64,000 nt of DNA from Buttiauxella agrestis ATCC 33320 (GCA_024169445.1 JALKFA010000001.1:186001-250000), one strand, 5' to 3'; counted from the stretch's first letter, positions 18,943-29,026 are shown. Made by a program: numbers and translations. The notes: generated by a model not told the origin, from the letters alone.

Positions 18943-19962
18943 TTACCTGAAACCACTTGCGGCCATGACTAACGTCGTGTCGAGCATTCGGTTAGCAAAG
19001 CCCCATTCGTTATCACACCAGACTAAAGTTTTAATCAGATGTTGCCCACTGACCCGCGTTTGTGTGCCATCAACAATGGCACTGTGCGGATCATGGTTAA
19101 AATCAGTCGAGACCAACGGTAATTCCGTATAGTCAACTATACCATGAAATGAATCACGTGCTTCTTTTTGCAGCAACCTATTGACTTCATTAGCATTGAC
19201 TGCTTTTTTCACCGTCACGCTTAAATCGATCGCCGTGACGTTAATGGTCGGAACACGTACCGCAATCGCCTCGAAGCGATCGTTAAATTGCGGGAAAATA
19301 CGTGTGATACCAGCAGCAAGACGCGTATCAACAGGAATAATAGACTGGCTGGCGGCACGTGTGCGGCGCAAGTCTGGATGATAGGCGTCGATAACTTGTT
19401 GATCGTGCATCGCGGAATGGATGGTGGTCACTGTGCCCCATTCAATACCGTACGCATCATCAAGCAATTTGATAATAGGAATAATGCAGTTTGTGGTGCA
19501 GGAAGCATTCGAAACAATGCGATGTTCAGCAACCACACTTTCATGATTCACACCGTAAACCACGGTGGCGTCGAGGTCGTTACCGCCGGGATGAGAGAAG
19601 AGGACTTTTTTGGCACCGGCTGCCAGATGCGCTTCACCGTCTGCACGGGAGCCAAACACACCGGTACAATCCAGCACCACATCCACGCCCAGTTCACGCC
19701 ACGGTAAATCAGCAATATCCGGTTCGTGCAGAATACGGACGGTGTCATCACCTACCCATAACTGGTTGCGTTCCTGACGAACGTCCCAGGCGAAACGACC
19801 ATGGCTAGTGTCATACTTCAACAGATGCGCCATGCCCGCAGCATCAGCCAGTTCATTGATTGCTACGACGGTAATTTCCGCACGGCGACCGGATTCGTAC
19901 AATGCACGTACCACGTTGCGCCCAATGCGACCGAAGCCATTAATTGCTATGCGAACGGTCAT
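18943..19962 (-). CDS. epd: Erythrose-4-phosphate dehydrogenase
   Basis: 339 residues from the ATG at 19962 ([10 protein letters not shown]), the E. coli length. It is a GAPDH-family enzyme that oxidises erythrose 4-phosphate to 4-phosphoerythronate, the first step of pyridoxal phosphate synthesis. The Rossmann motif G-F-G-R-I-G-R is at 9-15 and the catalytic Cys155 in S-N-A-S-C-T-T-N-C. The sequence is closer to Epd than to GapA. It leads the operon with pgk and fbaA. The upstream Cra and CRP sites suit catabolite control. The longer upstream frame to 20052 is unsupported. Confidence 0.97.
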   Translation of the reverse strand: MTVRIAINGFGRIGRNVVRALYESGRRAEITVVAINELADAAGMAHLLKYDTSHGRFAWDVRQERNQLWVGDDTVRILHEPDIADLPWRELGVDVVLDCTGVFGSRADGEAHLAAGAKKVLFSHPGGNDLDATVVYGVNHESVVAEHRIVSNASCTTNCIIPIIKLLDDAYGIEWGTVTTIHSAMHDQQVIDAYHPDLRRTRAASQSIIPVDTRLAAGITRIFPQFNDRFEAIAVRVPTINVTAIDLSVTVKKAVNANEVNRLLQKEARDSFHGIVDYTELPLVSTDFNHDPHSAIVDGTQTRVSGQHLIKTLVWCDNEWGFANRMLDTTLVMAASGFR

Positions 19963-20084
19963 ATCTCTCCTGCCAGAATCCCTGAGACTAAGTGGCTGAC
20001 AGAGTAATCCAGCAATCGTCTGAGGGGAATCCTCGCACTCTCGAAACTGCAATTGTTTGCTTAATTGTCGAACATTTATTCGAC

Positions 20085-20097
20085 TGAAACGCTTCAG
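20085..20097. promoter_or_regulatory. Cra (FruR) box upstream of epd
   Basis: TGAAACGCTTCAG closely matches the Cra consensus TGAAWCGNTTCAA. It lies about 125 bp upstream of the epd start. E. coli epd-pgk is known to be controlled by Cra and CRP. Confidence 0.75.
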
Positions 20098-20155
20098 CCA
20101 TGTTAAGCGATACGGGGAATAAATGGAACGTTACCCCATGACAGGCAACCGATCT

Positions 20156-20171
20156 TCTGACATACGTCACA
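20156..20171. promoter_or_regulatory. Probable CRP site upstream of epd
   Basis: TCTGA-CATACG-TCACA matches 9 of 10 conserved CRP positions. It lies about 65 bp upstream of the Cra box, in the epd-yggC gap. Confidence 0.6.
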
Positions 20172-20279
20172 AATTTGATGGAATAAATGCAACAAGAAAC
20201 CCACGTTGAATGAATAACAACCAGCTATCAGCAGGAATAATGGAAATACCACAGAGTCGTTCACACGACCCTGCCGGTA

Positions 20280-20987
20280 TCAATTGAGATGATAGCCACC
20301 CTGCTCATCCATAACTAACTGCATATCGGCAGACAGGCTTCCTTCGAGCACACGTAAAACATTCGGCCCATCAGTGGCGTGGAAAAATTCCTCCGCCTGC
20401 TCACGGCTCAAGCCGCCACGTATTTTTCGGCTAATCAATCGTTCGGAAAGCAATTCCGCAGGAGCAGCGATAAACACAGAAAAATCGCAAAGGGGGCGCA
20501 ATGCCTGCCACTCTGGCTGATTGAGCAGCAGCCAATTGCCTTCAACCACCACAATGGGCGCTTCAACGGTAATCGCATTTTCCAGCGGATCGTGCAGATT
20601 ACGATCGTACTGCGGCCAGCGACTGCCAGGCTTTTGCAGATCCTGCAATGCACCAGTTAGCTTCTGAATATTAAACGTTTGCGGTGCGCCTTTATGTTGC
20701 TTGAGATTGTTCGCAAGCAGATATTCGTTGTAGTGATGGAAGCCATCCATCGGTAAAGCCTGTATCGCAGGTAATGCCGGATCGAGCGAAGACAAATATT
20801 CCCAAAACGCCACCAGCGTTGACTTACCGGTGCCGGGTGGAGCCGCCAAAAATACCACCAGCCGACGCTGTAATTGCTTTTGCTTTGCGGCGAGTTGCTT
20901 TAATAAAGGCTTATGTAACGCTTCGACTTCTTGTTCTTTAAAACAGGCTTGTGTCTCTAATCCATTAATAATTAATGTGACTTTCAC
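20280..20987 (-). CDS. yggC: P-loop kinase-like protein YggC
   Basis: 235 residues of the uridine kinase/pantothenate kinase-like P-loop group. Walker A is P-G-T-G-K-S-T at 51-57. The substrate-site pattern M-D-G-F-H-H-Y-N is near residues 80-87, followed by Y-D-R and V-V-V-E-G-N-W-L-L-L, which are typical of this NTPase family. The specific substrate is unknown; a sugar or sugar phosphate would fit the operon. Its start overlaps the yggD stop by 4 bp, so the two are translationally coupled. It is the last gene of cmtB-cmtA-yggP-yggF-yggD-yggC. Confidence 0.9.
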   Translation of the reverse strand: MKVTLIINGLETQACFKEQEVEALHKPLLKQLAAKQKQLQRRLVVFLAAPPGTGKSTLVAFWEYLSSLDPALPAIQALPMDGFHHYNEYLLANNLKQHKGAPQTFNIQKLTGALQDLQKPGSRWPQYDRNLHDPLENAITVEAPIVVVEGNWLLLNQPEWQALRPLCDFSVFIAAPAELLSERLISRKIRGGLSREQAEEFFHATDGPNVLRVLEGSLSADMQLVMDEQGGYHLN

Positions 20988-21493
20988 CAGACTAGCTCCT
21001 TCAATAATGAAGTCACCGCCAGAGATAACGCCGTTTTCACTAAGCCGCCATAACGCGCTTCGGAATAGATTGAGAAATCCGAATACTTCATGCTTTTTAT
21101 TGCATTAAACAATGTCGCGTTTTGGGTAATCGAATTGAGGTTCGCAATAAAATCGTAAGTGAGGTCATCATGAAACTGAATTGCCACTTTGCTGTGTTGC
21201 ACAAAATCACAGAACTGGGAAAAACAGGTAATATCGGCATACAGCCATTTATCCATTTTCCCCAGCGCGTAAATCAGGCGCAGCGCAACGTCGATATCAT
21301 CCAGCGGCCCACTTCTGGCAAGCAAAGGCTTAACCGCGTACTCAACGATCTCTTCATCATTATCAACAAATAACGAAGGTAGAAATTGCCTGATGCCGGA
21401 AAGCAAAATATCGTGCGCGACGCTCATAAATGAGGCCAAATCACTTTGCGCTTCCAGTTGTTCAAGTACTTCATCTTCGTTCAAGGTGGTCAT
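20984..21493 (-). CDS. yggD: MtlR-family regulator YggD
   Basis: 169 residues, the E. coli length. It belongs to the MtlR (mannitol operon repressor) family, which is all-helical and has no obvious DNA-binding motif. The conserved block F-V-D-N-D-E-E-I-V-E-Y-A-V-K-P-L-L is at about residues 42-58. Linked to a mannitol-type PTS in the same operon, it most likely modulates expression of that operon, but this is inference. It starts 15 bp after yggF and overlaps yggC. Confidence 0.88.
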   Translation of the reverse strand: MTTLNEDEVLEQLEAQSDLASFMSVAHDILLSGIRQFLPSLFVDNDEEIVEYAVKPLLARSGPLDDIDVALRLIYALGKMDKWLYADITCFSQFCDFVQHSKVAIQFHDDLTYDFIANLNSITQNATLFNAIKSMKYSDFSIYSEARYGGLVKTALSLAVTSLLKELVW

Positions 21494-21508
21494 TAATAGC
21501 TCAGTACA

Positions 21509-22480
21509 TTAGAGGTGATGTAAAGAGTCTATAATATTACAGGTGCGCTCTATACCATTAATCAAGAGCGTTTGAGTGCGTACAACATCACCTTCTTCGC
21601 GCACTCCCTGCAAAATATCCCCGCCGGTTACGCCGGTTGCGGAAAATAATACCTCGTCGCTTTTGACGATTTCATCAAGGCTGTAAATACGATTGATTTC
21701 GACGCCCATTTCACGGCAGCGGCGTTGCTCAGAATCAGCAATTTGGCGATGTTCAGGCGTCTCCCCTTTTGCCTGGCAGAAATCCATTAATTCCACCTGC
21801 ATTTCGCCACCTAATGCTTTCACCGCACAGGCAGAAATTACGCCCTCTGGTGCGCCGCCAATGCTGTACATCACGTCGTATTGATTATCCAGCAAGCAAG
21901 TCATCACGCTTGCAGCCACGTCACCATCCGGTAATGCAATCACTTTCACGCCCAGGCTTGTAGCTTCGGCAATTATTGCCTGGTGGCGGGGTTTATCGAG
22001 GGTCACCATCCGCAAACGCTCCAGCGGTTTGCCGAGCGCGTTGGCAATATTTTTTAGGTTATCTGCGAGCGTTGCCGCAAGGCTAATCACCCCTTTGGCT
22101 TTCTTGCCCACCACGATTTTCTTCATATACATATCGGGGGCATGCAGCAAGGTACCAACCGGTGCGCAGGCCATCACCGCCAGCGCATTATTTTGCCCCA
22201 TCGCCACCATGCGCGTGCCTTCGATGGGGTCAACGGCGATATCGATTTGCGGGGAATTACCCTTTCCTAACATCTCGCCGATATACAGCATCGGCGCGTG
22301 GTCAATCTCCCCTTCGCCAATGACAATCCGCCCCTGCATATCAATTTGATTAAGTGCATCACGCATTGCCTGCACCGCCACGCCATCAATCTGATTCTTA
22401 TCGCCGCAGCCGATCAATGGCCAGGCTGCAAGCGCCGCCCGTTCCGTGGTGCGGAAAAATGGATAAGCCAGCGTTTTCAT
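21509..22480 (-). CDS. yggF: GlpX-like class II sugar bisphosphatase YggF
   Basis: 323 residues (E. coli YggF 321), related to GlpX fructose-1,6-bisphosphatase. The family's metal and phosphate motifs are visible: I-G-E-G-E-I-D (54-60) and D-P-I-E-G-T-R (84-90). E. coli YggF has FBPase activity in vitro. In this operon the natural substrate may be another ketose bisphosphate made from the sugar imported by CmtBA. The ATG lies 2 bp downstream of the yggP stop, so coupling is likely. Confidence 0.92.
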   Translation of the reverse strand: MKTLAYPFFRTTERAALAAWPLIGCGDKNQIDGVAVQAMRDALNQIDMQGRIVIGEGEIDHAPMLYIGEMLGKGNSPQIDIAVDPIEGTRMVAMGQNNALAVMACAPVGTLLHAPDMYMKKIVVGKKAKGVISLAATLADNLKNIANALGKPLERLRMVTLDKPRHQAIIAEATSLGVKVIALPDGDVAASVMTCLLDNQYDVMYSIGGAPEGVISACAVKALGGEMQVELMDFCQAKGETPEHRQIADSEQRRCREMGVEINRIYSLDEIVKSDEVLFSATGVTGGDILQGVREEGDVVRTQTLLINGIERTCNIIDSLHHL

Positions 22481-22482
22481 GG

Positions 22483-23757
22483 TTACGCCTCCACACCGAT
22501 ATCAACGCCAAAATGGGCTAACAGATGCTTTTCCGCCGCTTCGTTCCAGACGCCGTGTGTTTCAGCCACCAGTTCGGCAAGGCGTTTAAATAATGGATCG
22601 GTTTCACCCAGGCTGGCGAATTCAGTGATTGCCGTCAGCGGCATGGTGACACCGTTGTAAATCAGCTTTTTACCGCCCGGGATATCCGGCAGATTCAGCA
22701 CGGTTTCAGGAACCGCATCCAGGCCACCCACATGCGTAACCATAAACGAAGGCTGTAATCGCCCGCTGGCAGCAAGTTCAATGGCTTCAATCATGTCATC
22801 GGCGGAGCCGCCAGATGTGCCAACAATATGCGTGCTGCCGTAATGCACGTTGTAGAAATTAAACGGCACCTTGAAGTTTTTATCCGTTGGTCCGGCGAAG
22901 AAATTCAGGCAGCCGTCGTCAGCGAGCAGGTCATCACCCAGCTCAATCACCGCAGGTACGGCGGCATAAACGAAGACGTCATCAAAGCCCGTACCACCGG
23001 TCATCTCACGTAACGCCGCCGCAGGGTTATCCAGTTCTTTGCTGTTCACATACACCAGCTCGATACCGTTTTTGGCCGCCAGCTCTACAGGCAAGAGTTT
23101 TTGTGCCTGTGCCAGTCTGGCTTCATCGATATCAACCACCACCACTTTGCCCGGTTTGATATTGCCGTTAATTGCATAATCAATGGCACCGATGCCCATC
23201 GGCCCGGCACAGGCTAATAATGCCAGGTTGCCGCCGGGTTTAATTCCCATGCGATGTTCGTAAACATATTGCGTAGTGTGATAGTTAGCTTTATAGGCAC
23301 CAATAATGCAGCACATTGGCTCCGCTAAAGAGGCGGCTGCAAAATATGATCCTCTATAAGGTAAAACACAGCCCAGATCGATAGCCTGTTTTGGGATAAT
23401 CATATACGTGGCATTGCCACCAAAGTATTCATAGCTATAACCGGCTGAATATCCACTCGGCAAACCCATTGCCGGTTGCAATACATAACGCTGGCCTTTC
23501 TTATATTGGCCGAGAAGATTATTCCCGACTTCGATAATGACTCCGGCGCATTCATGCCCGGTAATTACTGGGTGGTTATTTAAATCATCTGGTACACGTT
23601 TATGGTCACTCGCCAGTAGCGCCGCTTTCCATGTTGATAAACACACGCTATCTGAAATAACGCTCACTAATAACTCATCATCAGTGATTGCCGGTAATTC
23701 AAACTCACGGATACGGACGTCCCGCTTGCCATAAATGGCTGCAACTTTAGTTTTCAT
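22483..23757 (-). CDS. yggP: Zinc-type sugar (phosphate) dehydrogenase YggP
   Basis: 424 residues (E. coli 425), a medium-chain dehydrogenase with GroES-like and Rossmann domains. Zinc-site features are Cys39 and the G-H-E-C-A-G motif at 67-72. The cofactor region reads A-C-A-G-P-M-G-I-G-A, a variant of the usual G-x-G-x-x-G. I recall it as related to SorE-type L-sorbose-1-phosphate reductases. That would make it an oxidoreductase acting on a polyol or ketose phosphate made by the PTS. The start is 14 bp after cmtA. The substrate is not known. Confidence 0.88.
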   Translation of the reverse strand: MKTKVAAIYGKRDVRIREFELPAITDDELLVSVISDSVCLSTWKAALLASDHKRVPDDLNNHPVITGHECAGVIIEVGNNLLGQYKKGQRYVLQPAMGLPSGYSAGYSYEYFGGNATYMIIPKQAIDLGCVLPYRGSYFAAASLAEPMCCIIGAYKANYHTTQYVYEHRMGIKPGGNLALLACAGPMGIGAIDYAINGNIKPGKVVVVDIDEARLAQAQKLLPVELAAKNGIELVYVNSKELDNPAAALREMTGGTGFDDVFVYAAVPAVIELGDDLLADDGCLNFFAGPTDKNFKVPFNFYNVHYGSTHIVGTSGGSADDMIEAIELAASGRLQPSFMVTHVGGLDAVPETVLNLPDIPGGKKLIYNGVTMPLTAITEFASLGETDPLFKRLAELVAETHGVWNEAAEKHLLAHFGVDIGVEA

Positions 23758-23771
23758 AAGAATCCTTATTA

Positions 23772-25154
23772 TTAAGCCTTAGCGGTTAATTCATTAAATA
23801 ACGCATCGAGTTTCGGGTCGCCAATATAGTTATTAATCAGGATCAGCGGTTTGTTAGTCACCAGTTTGACGCGCCCTTCCAGGCTGGCATGCGTGACGAT
23901 TATCTCTGCGTGTTCAGGTACGTTTTCTATGGCGTAGTGTTTAACTTCTGTTTCTATGCCCTGTTTTTGCAGACGCTTACGAAACGTGGTGGCTCCCATA
24001 GCGCTTGAGCCCATGCCCGCATCGCAAACAAACGCGACCAATTTCACCGGACCGGTACTCCACGCCCCTTCCTGTTTCATCGCTTTCATGGCGCTGGCTG
24101 TCTCATCAAAGTTGTCCTCTTTCTCGACTTCTTTGCTGCGATCCAGTTTCAGAATGAATGCGGTAATCACAAATGAAACGGCTGTCGCCACGGTGACACC
24201 GGCAATGGTGGCAAAGAATGCACCACGCGGCGTGAGGGCGAGATAAGCAAAGATGGAACCCGGACTTGGCCCTGCAACCAGGCCGCCACCCAACAGATTA
24301 AAGGTATAAATTCCGGACATCCCGCCCGCAATCATGGCAATCAGCGTCAACGGCTTCATTAAAACATACGGGAAGTAGAGTTCGTGAATACCGCCCAGGA
24401 AGTGAATGATCATCGCACCTGGTGCGGATTTTTTTGCCATTCCTTTGCCAAACACTGCAAAACCAAGCAGCAAACCGAGCCCAGGGCCTGGATTCGACGC
24501 CACCATAAAGAAGATAGATTTCCCGGTGTCAGATGCTTGCTGCATGCCTAATGGGTAGTAAACACCCTGATCGATTGCATTGTTCAGGAACAGGATCTTC
24601 GCGGGTTCGTTAATCAGCGACAACAACGGTAAATAACCGGTGCTGACCAACGCTTCAATGCACTCTTTCACGAAATTGTTCGCCACTAACACCGCAGGGC
24701 CAATAATTTCAAAGGCAAACAGGCAAAGCAACATCCCGGCAATACCCAATGAGAAGTTATTAATCACCATCTCAAAGCCTGGCGGAATACGCTTCTCCAG
24801 CGTGCGGTCGATAACTTTAATCACCCAACCGCCGAGTGGCCCCATGATCATCGCACCGATGAACATCGGAATATCGGCACCGACTATCACGCCGATGGTA
24901 CCAATTCCGCCCATCACCGCACCGCGTTTCCCACCAATTAAATGGCCACCGGTTGAGCCAATCATCACCGGTAGCAAATAGGTGATCATTGGGCCGACTA
25001 TTTTGGCGAAATGTTCATTAGGCATCCAGCCGGTTGGAATAAATAACGCGGTAATAAAACCCCACGCGATAAATGCGCCGATATTGGGGATAACCATAGC
25101 TGTAAGAAATCCGCCGAAAGCCTGGACTTTGGCACGAGCTGATTTATTTTTCAT
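23772..25154 (-). CDS. cmtA: Mannitol-type PTS enzyme IIBC (CmtA)
   Basis: 460 residues from the ATG at 25154 (M-K-N-K-S-A-R-A-K), with a good ribosome binding site; E. coli CmtA has 462. The membrane EIIC part is residues 1-335, with the G-G-I-H-E motif at 254-258 that is typical of mannitol permeases. The EIIB domain at 370-460 has its phosphorylated Cys377 in V-C-D-A-G-M-G-S-S. It imports and phosphorylates a hexitol-like substrate, called cryptic mannitol in E. coli. Phosphate comes from CmtB. There is no EIIA domain fused, unlike MtlA. Confidence 0.95.
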   Translation of the reverse strand: MKNKSARAKVQAFGGFLTAMVIPNIGAFIAWGFITALFIPTGWMPNEHFAKIVGPMITYLLPVMIGSTGGHLIGGKRGAVMGGIGTIGVIVGADIPMFIGAMIMGPLGGWVIKVIDRTLEKRIPPGFEMVINNFSLGIAGMLLCLFAFEIIGPAVLVANNFVKECIEALVSTGYLPLLSLINEPAKILFLNNAIDQGVYYPLGMQQASDTGKSIFFMVASNPGPGLGLLLGFAVFGKGMAKKSAPGAMIIHFLGGIHELYFPYVLMKPLTLIAMIAGGMSGIYTFNLLGGGLVAGPSPGSIFAYLALTPRGAFFATIAGVTVATAVSFVITAFILKLDRSKEVEKEDNFDETASAMKAMKQEGAWSTGPVKLVAFVCDAGMGSSAMGATTFRKRLQKQGIETEVKHYAIENVPEHAEIIVTHASLEGRVKLVTNKPLILINNYIGDPKLDALFNELTAKA

Positions 25155-25176
25155 ATTTATCCTGACGAGAGAATGA

Positions 25177-25620
25177 TTACTCTTGAGTGATAATATCCTT
25201 GAGTTGCTGATCGGTATTCGCATTCAGCAAAGCTTCAATTGTTGATTCTTCACAGAACATTTCGCTTAATGCCTGAATAGCACCGATATGCTCATCTGAA
25301 TCAGCCGCTGACAACCCGATTAATAATTTCACCGGTTCGTGGTTATCGCCAAAACCCACGGTGTTTTTTAATAGCGTAAGAGATAAACCTGTTTTAATTG
25401 CGCCGCATTCTGGCCTGGCATGAGGCATCGCAACAAAAGGAGCCAGAATATAATATGGGCCAGTTTCCTGGGTGGTCTTTTTAATTGCATCAATGTATGA
25501 AGCGGTGACATAGCCTTTTTGCAATAGCACTTCCATTGAATAATCTATTGCCTGTTGCCAGTCATCGGCAGAGTTTTTTATAGATATGGCAGCATCAGGG
25601 AAATAATCTATTAACCGCAT
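25177..25620 (-). CDS. cmtB: Mannitol-type PTS enzyme IIA (CmtB)
   Basis: 147 residues from the ATG at 25620 (M-R-L-I-D-Y-F), as in E. coli. It is a cytoplasmic EIIA of the fructose/mannitol family. The phospho-accepting His67 is in A-M-P-H-A-R-P-E. It receives phosphate from HPr and passes it to the EIIB domain of CmtA, encoded 22 bp downstream. It is the first gene of the six-gene operon, so the operon promoter lies in the A/T-rich 300 bp upstream. The frame extended to 25689 is not supported by homology. Confidence 0.95.
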   Translation of the reverse strand: MRLIDYFPDAAISIKNSADDWQQAIDYSMEVLLQKGYVTASYIDAIKKTTQETGPYYILAPFVAMPHARPECGAIKTGLSLTLLKNTVGFGDNHEPVKLLIGLSAADSDEHIGAIQALSEMFCEESTIEALLNANTDQQLKDIITQE

Positions 25621-25919
25621 ACTGTCTTCCTCATTTTGTAGGGTGTTTTTATTTTCAATTAAAGTATGACGGCGTGGAAAATAAATCAAATGAGGGCGGG
25701 GAAATGTTATTTATTGAGTGAGAAAAATTTTAATCAATAAATTCAAAGAATTAAAAATACAAAAAAATAAAACATAAACATGTCAATAGAAATAATTTTA
25801 ACCTGATCACAAATTCATGTTTTGTGTTATTTACGATTATGCTATGAAGATCACGATTTGATACTTGATTGATTATACTTTTGAGATACAAGACAACCCG
25901 TTTTATTGAGGATAACCAT
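25621..25919. other. cmtB upstream region
   Basis: About 300 bp of A/T-rich DNA with no supported gene. It must contain the promoter of cmtBA-yggPFDC. A half-site tttgtgatcagg (minus strand, near 25803-25814) could be a CRP half-site, but the second half is poor. The reading frame at 25751-25957 has no recognisable product. Confidence 0.5.
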
Positions 25920-25946
25920 AAAAAACGGGTCGCCTGAGCGACCCGC
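25920..25946 (-). terminator. Terminator of tktA
   Basis: cgggtcgc-ctga-gcgacccg forms an 8-bp stem, followed on the minus strand by ttttttat. It lies about 20 bp after the tktA stop. Confidence 0.95.
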
Positions 25947-25964
25947 TTAACTAGCATGAAGCGA

Positions 25965-27956
25965 TTAAAGAACTGCTTTAGCCTGTTTCACTACGTTTGC
26001 AACAGTGAAACCAAACTCTTCGAACAGCAGTTCAGCTGGAGCAGACTCACCAAAGGTGGTCATACCCACAACCGCACCGTTCAGGCCAACGTATTTGTAC
26101 CAGTAGTCAGCAATGCTGGCTTCGATAGCAACACGCGCGCTCACTGCTTTTGGCAGCACGGCTTCGCGGTACGCTGGATCCTGTTTGTCGAATGCATCGG
26201 TAGACGGCATGGAAACCACGCGCGCTTTGATGCCTTCAGCAGTCAGTTGATCCCAGGCTGCAACCGCCAGTTCAACTTCAGAACCGGTGGCAATCAGGAT
26301 AAGCTCAGGCGTGCCTGCGCAGTCTTTCAGAACGTATGCGCCACGGGCGATATCCGCCAGTTGCTGTTCAGTACGATCTTGCTGTGCCAGGTTCTGACGG
26401 GAGAAGATCAGCGCGGTCGGGCCGTCGTGACGTTCTACAGCGTATTTCCACGCCACCGCAGACTCAACCTGGTCACATGGACGCCATGTGCTCATGTTCG
26501 GCGTCACACGCAGGGCAGCAAGCTGCTCCACTGGCTGGTGAGTCGGGCCGTCTTCACCCAGACCGATTGAGTCATGGGTGTAGACCATCACCTGGCGTTG
26601 CTTCATCAGTGCTGCCATACGCACCGCGTTACGGGCATATTCAACAAACATCAGGAAGGTAGAGGTGTACGGCAGGAAACCACCGTGCAGCGCGATACCG
26701 TTGGCAATCGCCGTCATACCGAATTCACGTACACCGTAATGGATGTAGTTACCGGCCAGGTCTTCGTTGATGGCTTTGGAACCAGACCAGATAGTCAGGT
26801 TAGACGGTGCAAGGTCAGCAGAGCCGCCAAGGAATTCAGGCAACAAGTGACCGAATGCTTCGATGGTGTTCTGGGACGCTTTACGGCTGGCGATTTTCGC
26901 AGGGTTAGCTTGCAGGTTCTTGATGAACTCTTGCGCTTTAGCTGCGAAATCAGCAGGCATGTCGCCTTTCATACGACGGATAAATTCTGCGGCTTCTTGC
27001 GGGAAGGCGCGAGCGTAGGCAGCGAACTTCTCGTTCCATGCCGCTTCTTTCGCCTGGCCTGCTTCGCGAGCATCCCACTGAGCATAAATATCTTGCGGGA
27101 TTTCGAATGGCGCGTGTTTCCAGCCCAGTGCTTCACGGGTCAGTGCGATTTCTGCGTCACCCAAAGGTGCGCCGTGGGAATCGTGGGTACCGGCTTTGTT
27201 TGGTGAACCGAAACCGATGATGGTTTTGCACATCAGCAGTGAAGGTTTGTCGGTAACCGCTTTGGCTTCTTCAACAGCGCGTTTGATAGCGTCTGCATCG
27301 TGGCCGTCAACGCCGCGCACAACGTGCCAGCCGTAGGCTTCAAAGCGTTTCGCTGTATCGTCAGTGAACCAGCCTTCAACGTGGCCGTCGATAGAGATAC
27401 CGTTGTCATCATAGAAGGCAACCAGTTTACCCAGACCCAGCGTACCCGCCAGCGAGCAAACTTCGTGGGAAATGCCTTCCATCATGCAGCCATCACCCAT
27501 AAAGGTGTAGGTGAAGTGGTCAACGATATCGTGACCAGGGCGGTTGAACTGTGCTGCCATGGTGCGTTCAGCAATGGCCATACCGACTGCGTTTGCCACA
27601 CCCTGACCCAGTGGACCCGTGGTGGTTTCTACGCCTGCGGTGTAACCCACTTCCGGGTGACCCGGAGTTTTGGAATGCAGCTGACGGAAGTTTTTCAGTT
27701 CTTCAATCGGCAGGTCATAACCTGTGAGGTGCAGCAAGCTGTAAATCAGCATTGAACCATGGCCGTTAGACAGCACGAAGCGGTCACGGTCAGCCCATGC
27801 AGGGTTCTGCGGGTTATGGTTCAGGAAATCGCGCCACAGGACTTCGGCAATGTCGGCCATACCCATAGGGGCACCCGGGTGACCGGATTTGGCTTTTTGT
27901 ACTGCGTCCATGCTGAGTGCACGAATAGCATTGGCAAGCTCTTTACGAGAGGACAT
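25965..27956 (-). CDS. tktA: Transketolase A
   Basis: 663 residues, as in E. coli TktA. A thiamine-diphosphate enzyme that moves two-carbon units between ketose and aldose phosphates, linking glycolysis to the pentose phosphate pathway and supplying erythrose 4-phosphate (used by Epd). His26 in S-G-H-P-G-A-P and the ThDP motif G-D-G-C-M-M-E-G (about 154-161) through the later N are intact, as is the pyrimidine domain E-D-G-P-T-H-Q-P. Transcribed alone, divergent from loiP, with 264 bp between starts. Confidence 0.98.
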   Translation of the reverse strand: MSSRKELANAIRALSMDAVQKAKSGHPGAPMGMADIAEVLWRDFLNHNPQNPAWADRDRFVLSNGHGSMLIYSLLHLTGYDLPIEELKNFRQLHSKTPGHPEVGYTAGVETTTGPLGQGVANAVGMAIAERTMAAQFNRPGHDIVDHFTYTFMGDGCMMEGISHEVCSLAGTLGLGKLVAFYDDNGISIDGHVEGWFTDDTAKRFEAYGWHVVRGVDGHDADAIKRAVEEAKAVTDKPSLLMCKTIIGFGSPNKAGTHDSHGAPLGDAEIALTREALGWKHAPFEIPQDIYAQWDAREAGQAKEAAWNEKFAAYARAFPQEAAEFIRRMKGDMPADFAAKAQEFIKNLQANPAKIASRKASQNTIEAFGHLLPEFLGGSADLAPSNLTIWSGSKAINEDLAGNYIHYGVREFGMTAIANGIALHGGFLPYTSTFLMFVEYARNAVRMAALMKQRQVMVYTHDSIGLGEDGPTHQPVEQLAALRVTPNMSTWRPCDQVESAVAWKYAVERHDGPTALIFSRQNLAQQDRTEQQLADIARGAYVLKDCAGTPELILIATGSEVELAVAAWDQLTAEGIKARVVSMPSTDAFDKQDPAYREAVLPKAVSARVAIEASIADYWYKYVGLNGAVVGMTTFGESAPAELLFEEFGFTVANVVKQAKAVL

Positions 27957-28220
27957 TTTGACTCCAGATCGGATGGTTGAAGGTCAGGCCTTGACTACTA
28001 TGCGTTATGGGCTACGCCCAAAAAATTGCCATCAATGTACCGCAAGCCGTGTGCCATGTACATGGAGCATCCTTTTGTCCGGTTAAGAAATCTCTGGAAG
28101 CTGCTCGCATGTTGCGCATGTTGATGCGCAGCATGCGTTAACTTCTTTATACTCAAGCCACCAGCCAGCGATATGTGGCTCGATCCCCCAGAGTAGTTGT
28201 CATTTATTAAGGATATTGGC

Positions 28221-28979
28221 ATGAAGATGCGCCCAATTTTACTGAGCCTGAGCGTTGCAGTCCTGGTGAGTGGTTGCCAGAATATGGATTCCAACGGCCT
28301 GCTGGCTTCCGGTGCTGAAGTCTTTCAGGCGTACACATTAAGTGATGCGCAGGTCAAAGAGCTGAGCGACAAATCCTGTGCCGAACTGGACAGCAAAGCG
28401 TCTATCGCACCGGCCAGTAGCGAGTATGCGCAACGCCTGAACAAAATCGCTGCGGCATTGGGCGATAACATCAACGGCATGCCGGTGAACTACAAGGTTT
28501 ACGTCACCAAAGACGTGAACGCCTTCGCGATGGCCAACGGCTGTATCCGCGTGTACAGCGGCCTGATGGACATGATGAACGATAACGAAGTCGAAGCGGT
28601 TATCGGCCACGAAATGGGCCACGTGGCGCTCGGCCATGTGAAGAAAGGGATGCAGGTCGCGCTGGGGACTAACGCAGCGCGTGTTGCAGCGGCCTCTGCG
28701 GGCGGAATGATTGGCAGTTTGTCACAGTCACAGCTTGGCGATTTGGGTGAGAAACTGGTAAATGCACAGTTCTCCCAGCGTCAGGAATCGGAAGCCGATG
28801 ACTATTCGTATGATTTGTTGAGAAAACGTGGCATCAACCCAATTGGCCTGGCAACCAGTTTTGAGAAATTGGCTAAAGGGGAAGAAGGCCGCCAAAGCTC
28901 AATGCTCGACGACCATCCAGCGTCTGCAGAACGTGCGCAACACATTCGTGACCGCATGACGGCAGATGGGCTGAAGTAA
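28221..28979 (+). CDS. loiP: Outer-membrane lipoprotein metalloprotease LoiP (YggG)
   Basis: 252 residues from the ATG at 28221 (M-K-M-R-P-I), matching E. coli LoiP in length. A lipoprotein signal peptide ends in the lipobox L-V-S-G-C, with the lipidated Cys19. The M48 zinc protease motif H-E-M-G-H is at 130-134, with the third ligand in E-S-E-A-D near residue 195. E. coli LoiP is an outer-membrane protease induced by low osmolarity that cleaves Phe-Phe bonds and needs BepA for localisation. The frame starting at 28197 adds residues before the signal peptide and is rejected. Confidence 0.96.
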   Translation: MKMRPILLSLSVAVLVSGCQNMDSNGLLASGAEVFQAYTLSDAQVKELSDKSCAELDSKASIAPASSEYAQRLNKIAAALGDNINGMPVNYKVYVTKDVNAFAMANGCIRVYSGLMDMMNDNEVEAVIGHEMGHVALGHVKKGMQVALGTNAARVAAASAGGMIGSLSQSQLGDLGEKLVNAQFSQRQESEADDYSYDLLRKRGINPIGLATSFEKLAKGEEGRQSSMLDDHPASAERAQHIRDRMTADGLK

Positions 28980-28989
28980 TTTTCAAATG

Positions 28990-29022
28990 ACTGCCTCAGG
29001 CGTAATTGTCGCAGGCAGTTTG
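28990..29022 (+). terminator. Hairpin downstream of loiP
   Basis: actgcct / aggcagt form a 7-bp stem followed by only three T residues, 11 bp after the loiP stop. A weak candidate terminator. Confidence 0.45.
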
Positions 29023-29026
29023 GACT

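Larger units (their letters stand above)
19963..20279. other. epd-yggC intergenic region
   Basis: About 315 bp without a gene. It holds the epd promoter region with the Cra and CRP sites. I see no strong terminator hairpin for the upstream cmt-ygg operon, so some read-through into epd is possible. Confidence 0.6.

Noticed and set aside
25751-25957. 68-codon minus-strand frame between cmtB and tktA
   Set aside because: Ends inside the tktA terminator region, is A/T-driven, and has no recognisable product.
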